From Prevotella sp. (lineage in GTDB: Bacteria > Bacteroidota > Bacteroidia > Bacteroidales > Bacteroidaceae), in assembly GCA_016285245.1 (NCBI GenBank), contig JAEEQH010000003.1:62001-126000 (forward strand): 64,000 nt of DNA. The letters run 5' to 3'. The position numbers were made by a program, and so were the translations under genes. Below the pieces are notes generated by a model. It saw only the letters and a program-made list of their open reading frames with translations, did no database searches and was not told where the DNA came from. Within the stretch, counting starts at the first letter, position 1. The number at the start of each line of letters is the position of its first letter. Positions 48,839-57,844 of the stretch are shown piece after piece.

Positions 48839-50170
48839 ATGAAGAGAATAGTCGTATTAGGAGCCGGCGAGAGCGGTGCAGGAGCCGCCGTGCTGGCGAA
48901 GAAAGAGGGCTTCGACGTGTTCGTGTCGGATATGTCGAAGATTGCCGATAAGTACAAGAAGCAGCTCGACGACCACCAGATAGCGTGGGAGGAGGGCCAG
49001 CATACCGAGGAGAAGATCCTCAATGCCGACGAGATCATCAAGTCGCCCGGCATCCCCGACACCGCACCGATGGTCGCCAAGGCCATCGCCAAGGGCATTG
49101 GCATCATCAGCGAGATAGAGTTCGCCGGCCGTTACACGACGTCGAAGATGGTCTGCATCACCGGCTCCAACGGCAAGACGACGACCACATCGCTCATCTA
49201 CCATATCTTCAAGCAGGCAGGTTACGATGCCGGCCTGGCCGGAAACATCGGCCGTTCGCTGGCCCTGCAGGTCGCCGAGGATCCCCATGAGTACTACATC
49301 ATCGAGCTGTCGTCGTTCCAGTTGGACAATATGTATCGCTTCCGTGCGAACATCGCCATCCTGCTGAACATCACCCCCGACCACCTGGATCGCTACGACA
49401 ACAAGATGCAGAACTATACCGATGCCAAGATGCGTATCATCCAGAACCAGACGCCGCAGGACGCCTTCATCTACTGGGCCGACGACCCCATCATCGCGAA
49501 GGAGTTGCAGAAGTACGACATCAAGGCCGTGCAGTGTCCGTTCTCCGACGTGAAAAAGGGCGGTGTCATCGGCTACATCGAGGCAGGCCAGTACAAGCTG
49601 GAGTATCCCACGCCCTTCAACATGGAACAGGAGAGTCTGAGCCTGACGGGGCGTCACAATATCTACAACTCGCTGGCCGCCGGACTGGCTGCCAACATCG
49701 CCGGCATCAAGAAGGAGGACATCCGCCGCTCGCTGAGCGACTTCCCCGGCGTGGAGCATCGTCTGGAGAAGGTCTGCGACGTCCGTGGCGTCCACTACGT
49801 CAACGACTCGAAAGCCACGAATGTCGATGCCTGCTGGTATGCCCTGGAGGCCATGAAGACGAAGGTGGTGCTCATAGTCGGCGGCAAGGACAAGGGTAAC
49901 GACTACTCGCCGCTGTTCCCGCTCATCAAGGAGAAGTGCTCGGCGCTGGTCTACCTCGGTGCCGACAACCAGAAGCTGCACGACAACTTCGACCAGTTGG
50001 GCATCCCCGTGCGCGACACCCACTCCATGAAGGACTGTGTCGCCGCCTGCTACGAACTGGCACAACCCGGTGAGACGGTGCTGCTCTCTCCCTGCTGCGC
50101 CTCGTTCGACCTCTTCAAGAACATGGAGGACCGTGGCGAGCAGTTCAAGGAACTGGCCAGGAACTTATAA
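48839..50170 (+). CDS. murD: UDP-MurNAc-L-alanine:D-glutamate ligase
   Basis: Adds D-Glu in the cytoplasmic peptidoglycan pathway. The 443-residue protein has an N-terminal Rossmann fold (IVVLGAGESGAGAAVLAKKEG), the ATP loop TGSNGKTTTTSL, ELSSFQLDN, NITPDHLDRYD, GRHNIYNSLAA and VHYVNDSKATNVDA. It starts three bases after mraY. A 9-base satellite lies between its end and ftsW. Confidence 0.96.
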   Translation: MKRIVVLGAGESGAGAAVLAKKEGFDVFVSDMSKIADKYKKQLDDHQIAWEEGQHTEEKILNADEIIKSPGIPDTAPMVAKAIAKGIGIISEIEFAGRYTTSKMVCITGSNGKTTTTSLIYHIFKQAGYDAGLAGNIGRSLALQVAEDPHEYYIIELSSFQLDNMYRFRANIAILLNITPDHLDRYDNKMQNYTDAKMRIIQNQTPQDAFIYWADDPIIAKELQKYDIKAVQCPFSDVKKGGVIGYIEAGQYKLEYPTPFNMEQESLSLTGRHNIYNSLAAGLAANIAGIKKEDIRRSLSDFPGVEHRLEKVCDVRGVHYVNDSKATNVDACWYALEAMKTKVVLIVGGKDKGNDYSPLFPLIKEKCSALVYLGADNQKLHDNFDQLGIPVRDTHSMKDCVAACYELAQPGETVLLSPCCASFDLFKNMEDRGEQFKELARNL

Positions 50171-50171
50171 G

Positions 50172-50235
50172 TCTCATGAGTCCCATAGGTCCCATAGGTC
50201 TCATAGGTCCCATAGGTCCCATTGGCCCCATAACA
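50172..50235 (+). repeat. CCCATAGGT 9-base satellite, murD-ftsW spacer
   Basis: TCCCATAGGTCCCATAGGTC and similar units, about seven in tandem, fill the 75-base spacer. Confidence 0.9.
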
Positions 50236-50245
50236 ATAGAATAGA

Positions 50246-51535
50246 ATGGAAAAGAAAATAGGCAATCTCTTTAAGGGCGACAAGGTCGTATGGATGGTGT
50301 TCTTCTTCCTCTGTATGATCAGCATTGTCGAAGTCTTCTCGGCTTCGAGCAACCTGACGTATAAGAGCCAGAACTACATGGGGCCGATCATCTACCACAT
50401 GGCGATGATCCTCCTCGGCGTCGTCGTGGCGGTATTCACCCTGAATATTCCTTGTCGCTACTTTAAGTTGCTGACGCCCTTCCTGCTGATTGTCACCTTC
50501 GTCACCCTGTTTTGGGTGCTCATCGGCGGCGAGAGCATTAACGGTGCCAACCGTGTCATCTCCATTTTCCACTTCACCTTCCAGCCGTCGGAGATTGCCA
50601 AGGGAACGATGGTGCTCGTCACGGCACAGATACTCAGCGCCACGCAGCGTGAGAACGGTGCCGATCGTAATGCCTTCAGGTATATCCTCGTCGTCCTGCT
50701 GCCCATCGCCTTCCTCATTGGCATCGAGAACCTCTCGACGGCAGCACTGCTCTGTGCCGTCATCTTCCTGATGATGTTCATTGGACGCATACCGATGTCA
50801 CAGTTGGGACGCCTGATGGGTGCCGCTGCCATCGCCGTGGCGCTGTTCCTGACGGCAGTCATGACACTGGGCAGCATCGACGGTGATCGTACCGAAGAGA
50901 ACCACATGACCGAGGTGGTCAATGCCGCCGGCGAGGAGGAGGTCGACAAGGACGCCATCAAGGGTGGTGGTATGTTCCACCGCTTTGCCACGTGGCGTAA
51001 CCGCATCATGAAGCACCTCGAAGGCAAGGAGGTGCCCCCCGAGGAGTTCGACCTCGACAAGGATATGCAGGTGGCCCATGCGAACATCGCCATCGTCTCG
51101 TCGAACATCATCGGCAAGGGTCCCGGCAACTCCGTGGAGCGCGACTACCTGCCGCAGGCCTTCTCGGACTTCATCTACGCCATCATCATCGAGGAGATGG
51201 GCATCGTCGGTGCTGCCGTGGTGGTGTTCCTCTATGTCGTGCTCCTCTACCGTGCCGCCCGCATCGCGTCGCGCTGCGAGAACAACTTCCCGGCGTTCTT
51301 CGTCATGGGACTGGCGCTGCTGCTGGTCATCCAGGCAGTGTTCAACATGATGGTGGCCGTCGGACTGGCACCCGTCACGGGACAGCCGCTGCCGCTGATC
51401 TCCAAGGGTGGCACGTCGACGATCATCAACTGTGCCTATATCGGCGCCATCCTGAGCGTCAGCCGATCGGCCAAGCTGCGTAGCGACATCCGTGAGGCCC
51501 GTCAGACGAGTGTGACAGACAACGATAACGATTAG
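50246..51535 (+). CDS. ftsW: Peptidoglycan glycosyltransferase FtsW
   Basis: SEDS-family polymerase of septal peptidoglycan, partner of FtsI. The 429-residue protein has about ten TM helices, GGESINGANRVISIFHFTFQPSEIAKG, the large periplasmic loop with GPGNSVERDYLPQAFSDFIYAIIIEEMGIVGA, and PVTGQPLPLISKGGTSTI. The position between murD and murG is standard for FtsW rather than RodA. The periplasmic loop is longer than in E. coli (EENHMTEVVNAAGEEEVDKDA), as is usual in Bacteroidetes. Confidence 0.95.
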   Translation: MEKKIGNLFKGDKVVWMVFFFLCMISIVEVFSASSNLTYKSQNYMGPIIYHMAMILLGVVVAVFTLNIPCRYFKLLTPFLLIVTFVTLFWVLIGGESINGANRVISIFHFTFQPSEIAKGTMVLVTAQILSATQRENGADRNAFRYILVVLLPIAFLIGIENLSTAALLCAVIFLMMFIGRIPMSQLGRLMGAAAIAVALFLTAVMTLGSIDGDRTEENHMTEVVNAAGEEEVDKDAIKGGGMFHRFATWRNRIMKHLEGKEVPPEEFDLDKDMQVAHANIAIVSSNIIGKGPGNSVERDYLPQAFSDFIYAIIIEEMGIVGAAVVVFLYVVLLYRAARIASRCENNFPAFFVMGLALLLVIQAVFNMMVAVGLAPVTGQPLPLISKGGTSTIINCAYIGAILSVSRSAKLRSDIREARQTSVTDNDND

Positions 51536-51565
51536 AAATAGACCGAATATAAACCGAAGAAGCGT

Positions 51566-52675
51566 ATGGATAAGGAATTACGAGTCATCATCAGCGGCGG
51601 CGGCACCGGCGGACACATCTTTCCCGCCGTCTCCATTGCCAACGCCGTGAAAGCCCTGCGCCCCGACGCGAAGATCCTGTTCGTGGGTGCCCAGGGACGT
51701 ATGGAGATGCAGCGTGTGCCGGCTGCCGGTTACGACATCAAGGGCCTGCCCATCCGCGGGTTCTTCCGTCCGCTATGGAAGCCCGCCAATATCGGCGTCG
51801 CCATCGACTATCTCCGTAGCAAGTGGCTGGCGAAGAAAATCCTGCGCGACTTCAAGCCTCAGGTGGCCGTCGGCGTCGGCGGCTATGCCAGCAGCGCCGC
51901 TCTTGGTGCCGCAAACAGCTTAGGTATCCCGACGCTGCTGCAGGAGCAGAACAGCTATGCCGGACTGACCAACAAACAGTTGGCGAAGGGCGCTGAGAAG
52001 ATCTGTGTGGCCTACGAGGGTATGGAGCGCTTCTTCCCCGCCGAGAAGATTATGCTCACCGGCAACCCCGTGCGCCAGCAGCTGCTCGAGACGACCATCA
52101 CCCACGATGAGGCTGTACGCTCCTTCGGGCTCGACCCCACGAAGAAGACCGTCCTCCTCGTCGGCGGCAGTCTGGGCGCCCGCACCATCAACGAGAGCGT
52201 GCTCCAGCACCTGGACATCGTCAAGGACAGTGGCGTGCAGTTCATCTGGCAGACCGGCAAGTACTACAGCGAGGAGATTGCCGCACGTCTGAAGGGGAAG
52301 GAACTCCCCAACCTCAAGGTCATGGACTTCATCACTGATATGGGTGCCGCCTATAAGGCTGCCGATCTTGTGGTGAGCCGTGCCGGTGCCGGCAGCATCA
52401 GTGAGTTCTGTCTCCTGGGTGTGCCTGTCATCCTGGTGCCCAGTCCCAACGTGGCCGAGGACCACCAGACGAAGAACGCCCTGGCGCTGGCCAACCGCGA
52501 TGCCGCCCTCTACGTCCGCGATGCCGATGCCCCCGGTATGCTGCTGCAGTTGGCTGTCGACACCGTACGCGATGATGCCAAGCTCCAGTCGCTGCGCGAG
52601 AACGTGCTGAAGCTGGCGTTGCCCAACTCCGCCGAGATCATTGCCAAGGAAGTGATAAAATTAGCAAACCATTAA
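51566..52675 (+). CDS. murG: UDP-GlcNAc:lipid I N-acetylglucosaminyltransferase
   Basis: Makes lipid II at the inner face of the membrane. 369 residues; GGGTGGHIFPAVSIANAV at the N-terminus, GVGGYASSAALGAANSLGIPTLLQEQNSYAGLTNK, GGSLGARTINESV, DLVVSRAGAGSISEFCLLGVPVILVPSPNVAEDHQTKNA. All key glycosyltransferase family 28 motifs are present. A short CCCATAAGT satellite separates it from murC. Confidence 0.97.
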   Translation: MDKELRVIISGGGTGGHIFPAVSIANAVKALRPDAKILFVGAQGRMEMQRVPAAGYDIKGLPIRGFFRPLWKPANIGVAIDYLRSKWLAKKILRDFKPQVAVGVGGYASSAALGAANSLGIPTLLQEQNSYAGLTNKQLAKGAEKICVAYEGMERFFPAEKIMLTGNPVRQQLLETTITHDEAVRSFGLDPTKKTVLLVGGSLGARTINESVLQHLDIVKDSGVQFIWQTGKYYSEEIAARLKGKELPNLKVMDFITDMGAAYKAADLVVSRAGAGSISEFCLLGVPVILVPSPNVAEDHQTKNALALANRDAALYVRDADAPGMLLQLAVDTVRDDAKLQSLRENVLKLALPNSAEIIAKEVIKLANH

Positions 52676-52676
52676 T

Positions 52677-52711
52677 AACCCATAAGTCCCATAAGACTCA
52701 TAAGACCCATT
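52677..52711 (+). repeat. CCCATAAGT satellite, murG-murC spacer
   Basis: ACCCATAAGTCCCATAAGAC and one more unit fill the whole 36-base spacer, ending at the murC ATG. Confidence 0.85.
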
Positions 52712-54088
52712 ATGAAGAATCAAGATATCAAAGCTGTCTACTTCGTCGGTGCCGGTGGCATCGGCATGAGCGCCATCGCCCGCTACTTCCTGATGCGTGG
52801 CCTCGTGGTGGCCGGCTACGACAAGACGCCCAGCACGCTGACACACCAACTGGAAGAGGAGGGTATGCTCATCCACTATGAGGAGGCAGTAGAAAAGATT
52901 CCCGAGGCCTGCCGCCAGCCGCAGTCGTGTCTTGTCATCTACACCCCCGCCATCCCCGCCGACCACCAGGAGCTGGTGTACTTCCGCGAGAACGGCTTCG
53001 AGATACAGAAGCGCGCACAGGTGCTCGGCACGCTGACACGTCAGATGAAAGGTCTCTGCGTGGCTGGTACCCACGGCAAGACGACGACGTCGACGATGTG
53101 CGCCCATATCCTGCACCAGAGTCATCTCGACTGTAACGCCTTCCTCGGCGGCATCTCGAAGAACTACGGCACGAACTATATCCTCTCGGACAGCGACTTC
53201 GTCGTCATCGAGGCCGATGAGTTCGACCGCTCCTTCCACTGGCTGCAGCCGTGGATGACGGTCATCACCTCCACCGACCCCGACCATCTGGACATCTACG
53301 GTACGAAGGAGGCCTACCTCGAGAGCTTCCGCCACTATACGACCCTCATCCAGCCCGGTGGTGCCCTGATCATCCACCGCGACCTGGAGATGAAGGCCGA
53401 CCTTCAGGACGGCGTGCGCCGCTATGATTATGCGCTCACCGAGGGTGACTTCCATGCCGAGAATATCGTCATCGAGAACGGCACCATCACCTTCGACTTC
53501 GTCTCGCCGATAGAGACCGTCCGAGGCATCGAGCTGGGACAGCCTGTTCCCATCAACATCGAGAACGGCATCGCGGCCATGGCTATGGCACAGCTCAATG
53601 GCTGTACCGCCGACGAACTGCGTCAGGGCATGAAGACCTACGGCGGCGTGGACCGTCGCTTCGACTTCAAGATCAACACGCCGGAGCTCGTCTTCCTCAG
53701 CGACTATGCCCATCATCCGAAGGAGATTTACCAGAGTGCGCGCAGCATCCGTGAGCTGTATCGTGGCCGTCATATCACCGCCATCTTCCAGCCCCACCTC
53801 TACACGCGTACTCGCGACTTCTACAAGGACTTCGCTGAGGCACTGAGTCAGCTCGACGAGGTGATCCTCACCGAGATCTACCCCGCCCGCGAGGAACCCA
53901 TACCGGGTGTCACGTCGCAGCTCATCTACGACAACCTCGCCCCTGGTGTCGAGAAGCAGCTTATCCGCAAGGCCGACGTGCTACAGCTGGTGGAGAGCCG
54001 TCGCTTCGACGTCCTCATCGTCCTCGGTGCCGGTGACCTGGACAATATGGTGCCGGAAATGGCTAAATTGCTCAATAAAAATAAATAG
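52712..54088 (+). CDS. murC: UDP-MurNAc:L-alanine ligase
   Basis: First amino-acid ligase of the peptidoglycan pathway. 458 residues; YFVGAGGIGMSAIARYFL at the N-terminus, ATP loop GTHGKTTTSTM, EADEFDRSFHWLQP, STDPDHLDIYG, VDRRFDFKI, DYAHHPKEI and IFQPHLYTRTRDF. The HHP and QPHLYTR segments are typical of MurC and set it apart from Mpl. Start immediately follows the satellite. Confidence 0.96.
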   Translation: MKNQDIKAVYFVGAGGIGMSAIARYFLMRGLVVAGYDKTPSTLTHQLEEEGMLIHYEEAVEKIPEACRQPQSCLVIYTPAIPADHQELVYFRENGFEIQKRAQVLGTLTRQMKGLCVAGTHGKTTTSTMCAHILHQSHLDCNAFLGGISKNYGTNYILSDSDFVVIEADEFDRSFHWLQPWMTVITSTDPDHLDIYGTKEAYLESFRHYTTLIQPGGALIIHRDLEMKADLQDGVRRYDYALTEGDFHAENIVIENGTITFDFVSPIETVRGIELGQPVPINIENGIAAMAMAQLNGCTADELRQGMKTYGGVDRRFDFKINTPELVFLSDYAHHPKEIYQSARSIRELYRGRHITAIFQPHLYTRTRDFYKDFAEALSQLDEVILTEIYPAREEPIPGVTSQLIYDNLAPGVEKQLIRKADVLQLVESRRFDVLIVLGAGDLDNMVPEMAKLLNKNK

Positions 54089-54112
54089 AAAATGGCTAAA
54101 TCGTAAATACCC

Positions 54113-54874
54113 ATGGTGTTCAACTGGAAGAAAACCCTGATCATTGTCGTCGACGTCGTCATCGCCGTCTACCTCGTGATGGCCGCCACGGTGTTCAACC
54201 GTCCGGTCGAGAAGGCGACGGTGTGCTCCGAGGTGAAGATTGACATCGCCCAAGGCAGTGGTGAGGGCTTCCTGAACCCTGCCGAGGTGAAGCGTCTCTT
54301 GGAGCGCCAGCAGCTGTATCCCCTGAACCAGCCCCTGCAGTTTGTCTCTACCCGACAGATTGAGGAGACACTGGAGAAGAGTCCCTTCGTGGACCAGGCG
54401 GAGTGCTACAAGACGCAGAGCGGCCATGTGTGCATAGCCCTGCGCCAGCGGCTGCCCGTGCTCCATGTCATGCCGTCCTCGGGCGAGCGTTACTATCTCG
54501 ACGATCATGGCGACATCCTGCCGGCGACGGGACTGACGACGGACCTCATCGTCGCCACCGGCGCCATCAGTCGCAACTATGCCCAGCGTGTGCTAGCACC
54601 GCTGGCCAACAGCCTGCGCGATGACAAGTTCTGGCAGAACCAGATTGTGCAGCTCAACGTCCTTGGCGACGGCTCGCTGGAGCTGGTGCCGCGTGTGGGC
54701 GACCACATCGCCTATCTCGGTGCGCCCACCGACATTCCCGAGAAGCTGGACCGCCTGCGGAAGTTCTATAAGTACGGTCTGAGCCATGCCGGCTGGAACC
54801 GTTACGAGCGCATTAGCGTGGAGTTCGGCAACCAGATCATCTGTAAGAAGAGGAAGGGAGTAAAGAGGAGTTAA
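54113..54874 (+). CDS. ftsQ: Cell division protein FtsQ
   Basis: A 253-residue membrane protein with a short cytoplasmic tail (MVFNWKK), one TM helix (about 8-27) and a periplasmic region with a POTRA-like part (VKIDIAQGSGEGFLNPAEVKRLLERQQL ... IEETLEKSPFVDQAECYKT) and a beta domain. Sequence is weakly conserved in this family; position between murC and ftsA supports the call. It recruits FtsL/FtsI in better studied bacteria. Confidence 0.9.
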   Translation: MVFNWKKTLIIVVDVVIAVYLVMAATVFNRPVEKATVCSEVKIDIAQGSGEGFLNPAEVKRLLERQQLYPLNQPLQFVSTRQIEETLEKSPFVDQAECYKTQSGHVCIALRQRLPVLHVMPSSGERYYLDDHGDILPATGLTTDLIVATGAISRNYAQRVLAPLANSLRDDKFWQNQIVQLNVLGDGSLELVPRVGDHIAYLGAPTDIPEKLDRLRKFYKYGLSHAGWNRYERISVEFGNQIICKKRKGVKRS

Positions 54875-54918
54875 GAAGTTAGAGAAGTTAAGAAGTTTAG
54901 AAGAAATTAAGACATTAA
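54864..54918 (+). repeat. TTAAGAAGTTAGAG satellite, ftsQ-ftsA spacer
   Basis: GAGTTAAGAAGTTAGAGAAG followed by TTAAGAAGTTTAGAAG: repeated TTAAGAAG words overlapping the end of ftsQ, so the last FtsQ residues (VKRS) are encoded at its edge. Confidence 0.75.
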
Positions 54919-54922
54919 TGAT

Positions 54923-56371
54923 ATGAAGGATTTTATCGTAGCTATCGAACTCGGTTCATCGAAGGTGACGGGTATCGCGGGACAGAAGAACCTTGACGGC
55001 AGCGTCAATGTGCTGGCCGTGGTCAAGGAGCCCTCGTCGGCATTCATCCGCAAGGGCGTAGTGTATAACATCGACAAGACGGCGCAGTGCCTGCAGAGTG
55101 TGGTGAAGAAACTCGAGAACCAGCTGCATCAGCAGGTGGCACAGGTGTACGTCGGCGTCAGCGGACAGTCCATCCGCGGTGTTCGTAACGCCGTGGCCCG
55201 CGACCTTGCTGCCGGCACCATCGTCACCGAGGCGATGGTCGATGAGCTCGTCGACGCCAACCGCACCATGGACTATGCCGACCTCGAGATTCTCGACACC
55301 GCCGTCCAGGAGTACAAGGTCGACTCACAGTACCAGCAGGACCCCGTGGGCATCCAGTGTACGCGTCTTGAAGGCAACTACCTGAACATCCTTCAGCGCA
55401 AGGCGTTCTACAAGAACTTCAACAAGTGCTTCGAGGCCGCCGGCATACCCATCGCCGAGATTCTCAACGCCCCGCTGGCCCTCGCCGACGCCGTGCTCAC
55501 CGAGCAGGAGCGCCGTTCGGGCTGCGCCCTCGTCGACATCGGCGCCGACACCACCACCGTCTCGGTCTACTCGAAGAACATCCTGCGCCACCTCGCCGTC
55601 ATACCCCTCGGCGGTGCCAACATCACCAAGGACATCGCCACCCTCCAGATGGAGGAGAGTGATGCCGAGAAGATGAAGCTGAAGTACGGCTCGGCCTATA
55701 CCGATAACAACGAGATTGACAACAACCTGAAATACTCCATCGACCAGGATCGTCAGGTGGAGAGCCGCAAGTTCATCGAGATTGTCGAGGGACGTCTCGA
55801 GGAGATTGTCGAGAACGCCTGGTACCAGGTGCCCAGCGAGTACTGCGACAAGCTGCTCGGTGGTATCATCCTCACCGGTGGCGGTGCCAATATGCCGAAC
55901 ATCGAGCGTGCCTTCCAGAGCCATACCCATATCGAGAAGGTCCGTGTGGCCAAGGCGCCCATCCCCGCCATTGTCGGCGGCAATGACGACATCAAGTCGA
56001 AGAACGCGATGATGAACACCGTCCTGGGCCTGCTGATGAAGGGCGACATGAACTGCGGCGGTGCCGACATCGACCCGAACGCCGACCTCTTCAACAGCAG
56101 CAAGCCGAGCATCGTCGTCGAGGGTCCTGACCAGCGCCCCGCCCGTAAGCCCGGCGAGATTCCCGCTGGCGTCATCCGTACCGAGGCCGAGAAGCAGAAG
56201 GCCGAGGAGGAGGCCCGTCTCAAACGTGAGGAGGAGGAACGCCTGCAGCGCGAGAAGGAAGAGGCCGAGGCCGCTGAGCGCGAGCGTCAGCGCCGTGAGA
56301 ACAGCGCCTGGAACAAGTTCAAGAAGGGTGTCCTGAACTTCGGTAAGAAGATGATTGAGGACGAAGAATAA
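54923..56371 (+). CDS. ftsA: Cell division protein FtsA
   Basis: Actin-like membrane anchor for FtsZ. 482 residues: FIVAIELGSSKVTGIAGQKN (phosphate 1), the SHS2-like 1C domain, CALVDIGADTTTVSVYSKN (phosphate 2), GGIILTGGGANMPNIE (adenosine motif). After about residue 400 comes a linker rich in Glu, Lys and Arg (EKQKAEEEARLKREEEERLQREKEE) not found in E. coli FtsA, then the amphipathic membrane helix NSAWNKFKKGVLNFGKKMIE at the C-terminus. Confidence 0.96.
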   Translation: MKDFIVAIELGSSKVTGIAGQKNLDGSVNVLAVVKEPSSAFIRKGVVYNIDKTAQCLQSVVKKLENQLHQQVAQVYVGVSGQSIRGVRNAVARDLAAGTIVTEAMVDELVDANRTMDYADLEILDTAVQEYKVDSQYQQDPVGIQCTRLEGNYLNILQRKAFYKNFNKCFEAAGIPIAEILNAPLALADAVLTEQERRSGCALVDIGADTTTVSVYSKNILRHLAVIPLGGANITKDIATLQMEESDAEKMKLKYGSAYTDNNEIDNNLKYSIDQDRQVESRKFIEIVEGRLEEIVENAWYQVPSEYCDKLLGGIILTGGGANMPNIERAFQSHTHIEKVRVAKAPIPAIVGGNDDIKSKNAMMNTVLGLLMKGDMNCGGADIDPNADLFNSSKPSIVVEGPDQRPARKPGEIPAGVIRTEAEKQKAEEEARLKREEEERLQREKEEAEAAERERQRRENSAWNKFKKGVLNFGKKMIEDEE

Positions 56372-56422
56372 CCTATACTCCCATTACTCCCATTATACCC
56401 ATAAGTCCCATTAGTCCCATAA
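56372..56422 (+). repeat. CCCATTACT 9-base satellite, ftsA-ftsZ spacer
   Basis: ACTCCCATTACTCCCATTAT then CCCATAAGTCCCATTAGTCC: five or six units fill the 57-base spacer. Confidence 0.88.
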
Positions 56423-56428
56423 AAAATT

Positions 56429-57760
56429 ATGATAGATAACAAGAATACAATGAATATCCTCGACTTCGGCGAGCCGGAGCAGGAGCATAGCATCATCAAA
56501 GTCATCGGCGTCGGCGGCGGTGGCGGCAATGCCGTCAACCACATGTACCGCGAGGGCATCCACGACGTCACGTTCGTACTCTGCAACACCGACGCACAGG
56601 CACTCAACGACTCGCCCGTGCCCGTCCACCTGCAGCTCGGTAAAGAGGGCCTCGGTGCCGGCAACAAGCCCGAGAAAGCCCGCGCAGCTGCCGAGGAGAG
56701 CCTTGAGGACATCAAGGATATGCTTAGCGACGGCACCCGCATGGCGTTCATCACCGCCGGCATGGGTGGCGGCACCGGCACCGGTGCAGCTCCAGTCATC
56801 GCCCGTGTGTCGAAGGAGCTGGGCATCCTCACCGTGGGCATCGTCACCATCCCCTTCCGCTTCGAGGGTGCGAAGAAGATTGACCAGGCCCTCGACGGTG
56901 TCGAGGAGATGGCGAAGCACGTCGACGCCCTGCTGGTCATCAACAACGAGCGTCTGCGCGAGATCTACCCCGACCTCTCGCTGACGGCCGCCTTCGGCAA
57001 GGCCGACGACACACTGTCGGTGGCTGCGAAGTCCATTGCTGAGATCATCACCGTCCACGGACTCATCAACCTCGACTTCAATGACGTGAAGACCGTCCTG
57101 AAGGATGGTGGCGTCGCCATCATGTCGACAGGCTACGGCGAGGGCGAGGATCGTGTGAAGAAGGCTATCGACGACGCCCTGAACTCGCCGCTGCTCAACG
57201 ACAACGACGTCTTCAACTCGAAGAAGATTCTGCTCTCTATCGCCTTCAACGAGGAGAAGGGTGCCGGCGACAACTTCATGATGGAGGAGATGAACTACGT
57301 CAACGACTTCATGGACAAGTTCGGCGACTTCGAAATCAAGTGGGGCGTGGCCATCGACCCCGAGCTGGGCAAGAAGGTGAAGGTCACCATCCTTGCCACC
57401 GGCTTCGGCATCTCGAATGTCGACGGTATGGACGCCCGTCTGCGCAAGCACTCGCAGGAGGAGGCCAACCGCATCGCCGAGGAGCAGGAGCGTGCTGCCG
57501 CCAAGGAGGAGCGTCGCGGACGCTACTATGGCGACCCGGGCACCACGAAGCGCTACAAGCGTCGTCCCCACATCTACCTCTTCCGTCCCGAAGACCTTGA
57601 CAACGACGATGTCATCTCGGCCGTAGAGTCGACACCAACCTATAAACGTACCCGTGAGATTCTTGACAGCATACGCCGTCAGGCCTCCGGCGACGTAGAC
57701 CCTAACCCTGCCAACGATATCCCGCAAGAGCCTCTGCAGGGCGTCATCAGCTTTGTCTGA
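56429..57760 (+). CDS. ftsZ: Cell division GTPase FtsZ
   Basis: Tubulin-like GTPase forming the Z ring. 443 residues: IKVIGVGGGGGNAVNHMY, NTDAQAL, the tubulin signature GMGGGTGTGAAPVIA, NLDFNDVKTVL and the T7 loop. The C-terminal linker is basic and short (RGRYYGDPGTTKRYKRRPHIYLF) and the end DIPQEPLQGVISFV is the conserved tail that binds FtsA. ATG at 56429; a second ATG at 56450 would also fit. Last gene of the dcw cluster, followed by a clear terminator. Confidence 0.97.
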   Translation: MIDNKNTMNILDFGEPEQEHSIIKVIGVGGGGGNAVNHMYREGIHDVTFVLCNTDAQALNDSPVPVHLQLGKEGLGAGNKPEKARAAAEESLEDIKDMLSDGTRMAFITAGMGGGTGTGAAPVIARVSKELGILTVGIVTIPFRFEGAKKIDQALDGVEEMAKHVDALLVINNERLREIYPDLSLTAAFGKADDTLSVAAKSIAEIITVHGLINLDFNDVKTVLKDGGVAIMSTGYGEGEDRVKKAIDDALNSPLLNDNDVFNSKKILLSIAFNEEKGAGDNFMMEEMNYVNDFMDKFGDFEIKWGVAIDPELGKKVKVTILATGFGISNVDGMDARLRKHSQEEANRIAEEQERAAAKEERRGRYYGDPGTTKRYKRRPHIYLFRPEDLDNDDVISAVESTPTYKRTREILDSIRRQASGDVDPNPANDIPQEPLQGVISFV

Positions 57761-57784
57761 TCATTAATGTATGTTATGAAATTC

Positions 57785-57815
57785 GGCCGAAAGTTTGGTG
57801 CTTTCGGCCTTTTTT
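57785..57815 (+). terminator. Terminator of the dcw cluster
   Basis: Perfect 9-bp stem GGCCGAAAG (57785-57793) / CTTTCGGCC (57801-57809), loop TTTGGTG, then T6. Confidence 0.95.
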
Positions 57816-57817
57816 CG

Positions 57818-57825
57818 TAATTTTG
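57818..57825 (+). promoter_or_regulatory. -7 box of acyl-CoA synthetase promoter
   Basis: TAATTTTG, 19 bases before the ATG, directly after the ftsZ terminator T tract; the -33 region would overlap the terminator stem. Confidence 0.55.
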
Positions 57826-57844
57826 CCCCCAAATTCCAGATGTT

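Noticed and set aside
42412..57760. Absence of murF and ddl from the dcw cluster
   Set aside because: This gene order is usual in Bacteroidetes; the missing genes are normally elsewhere.
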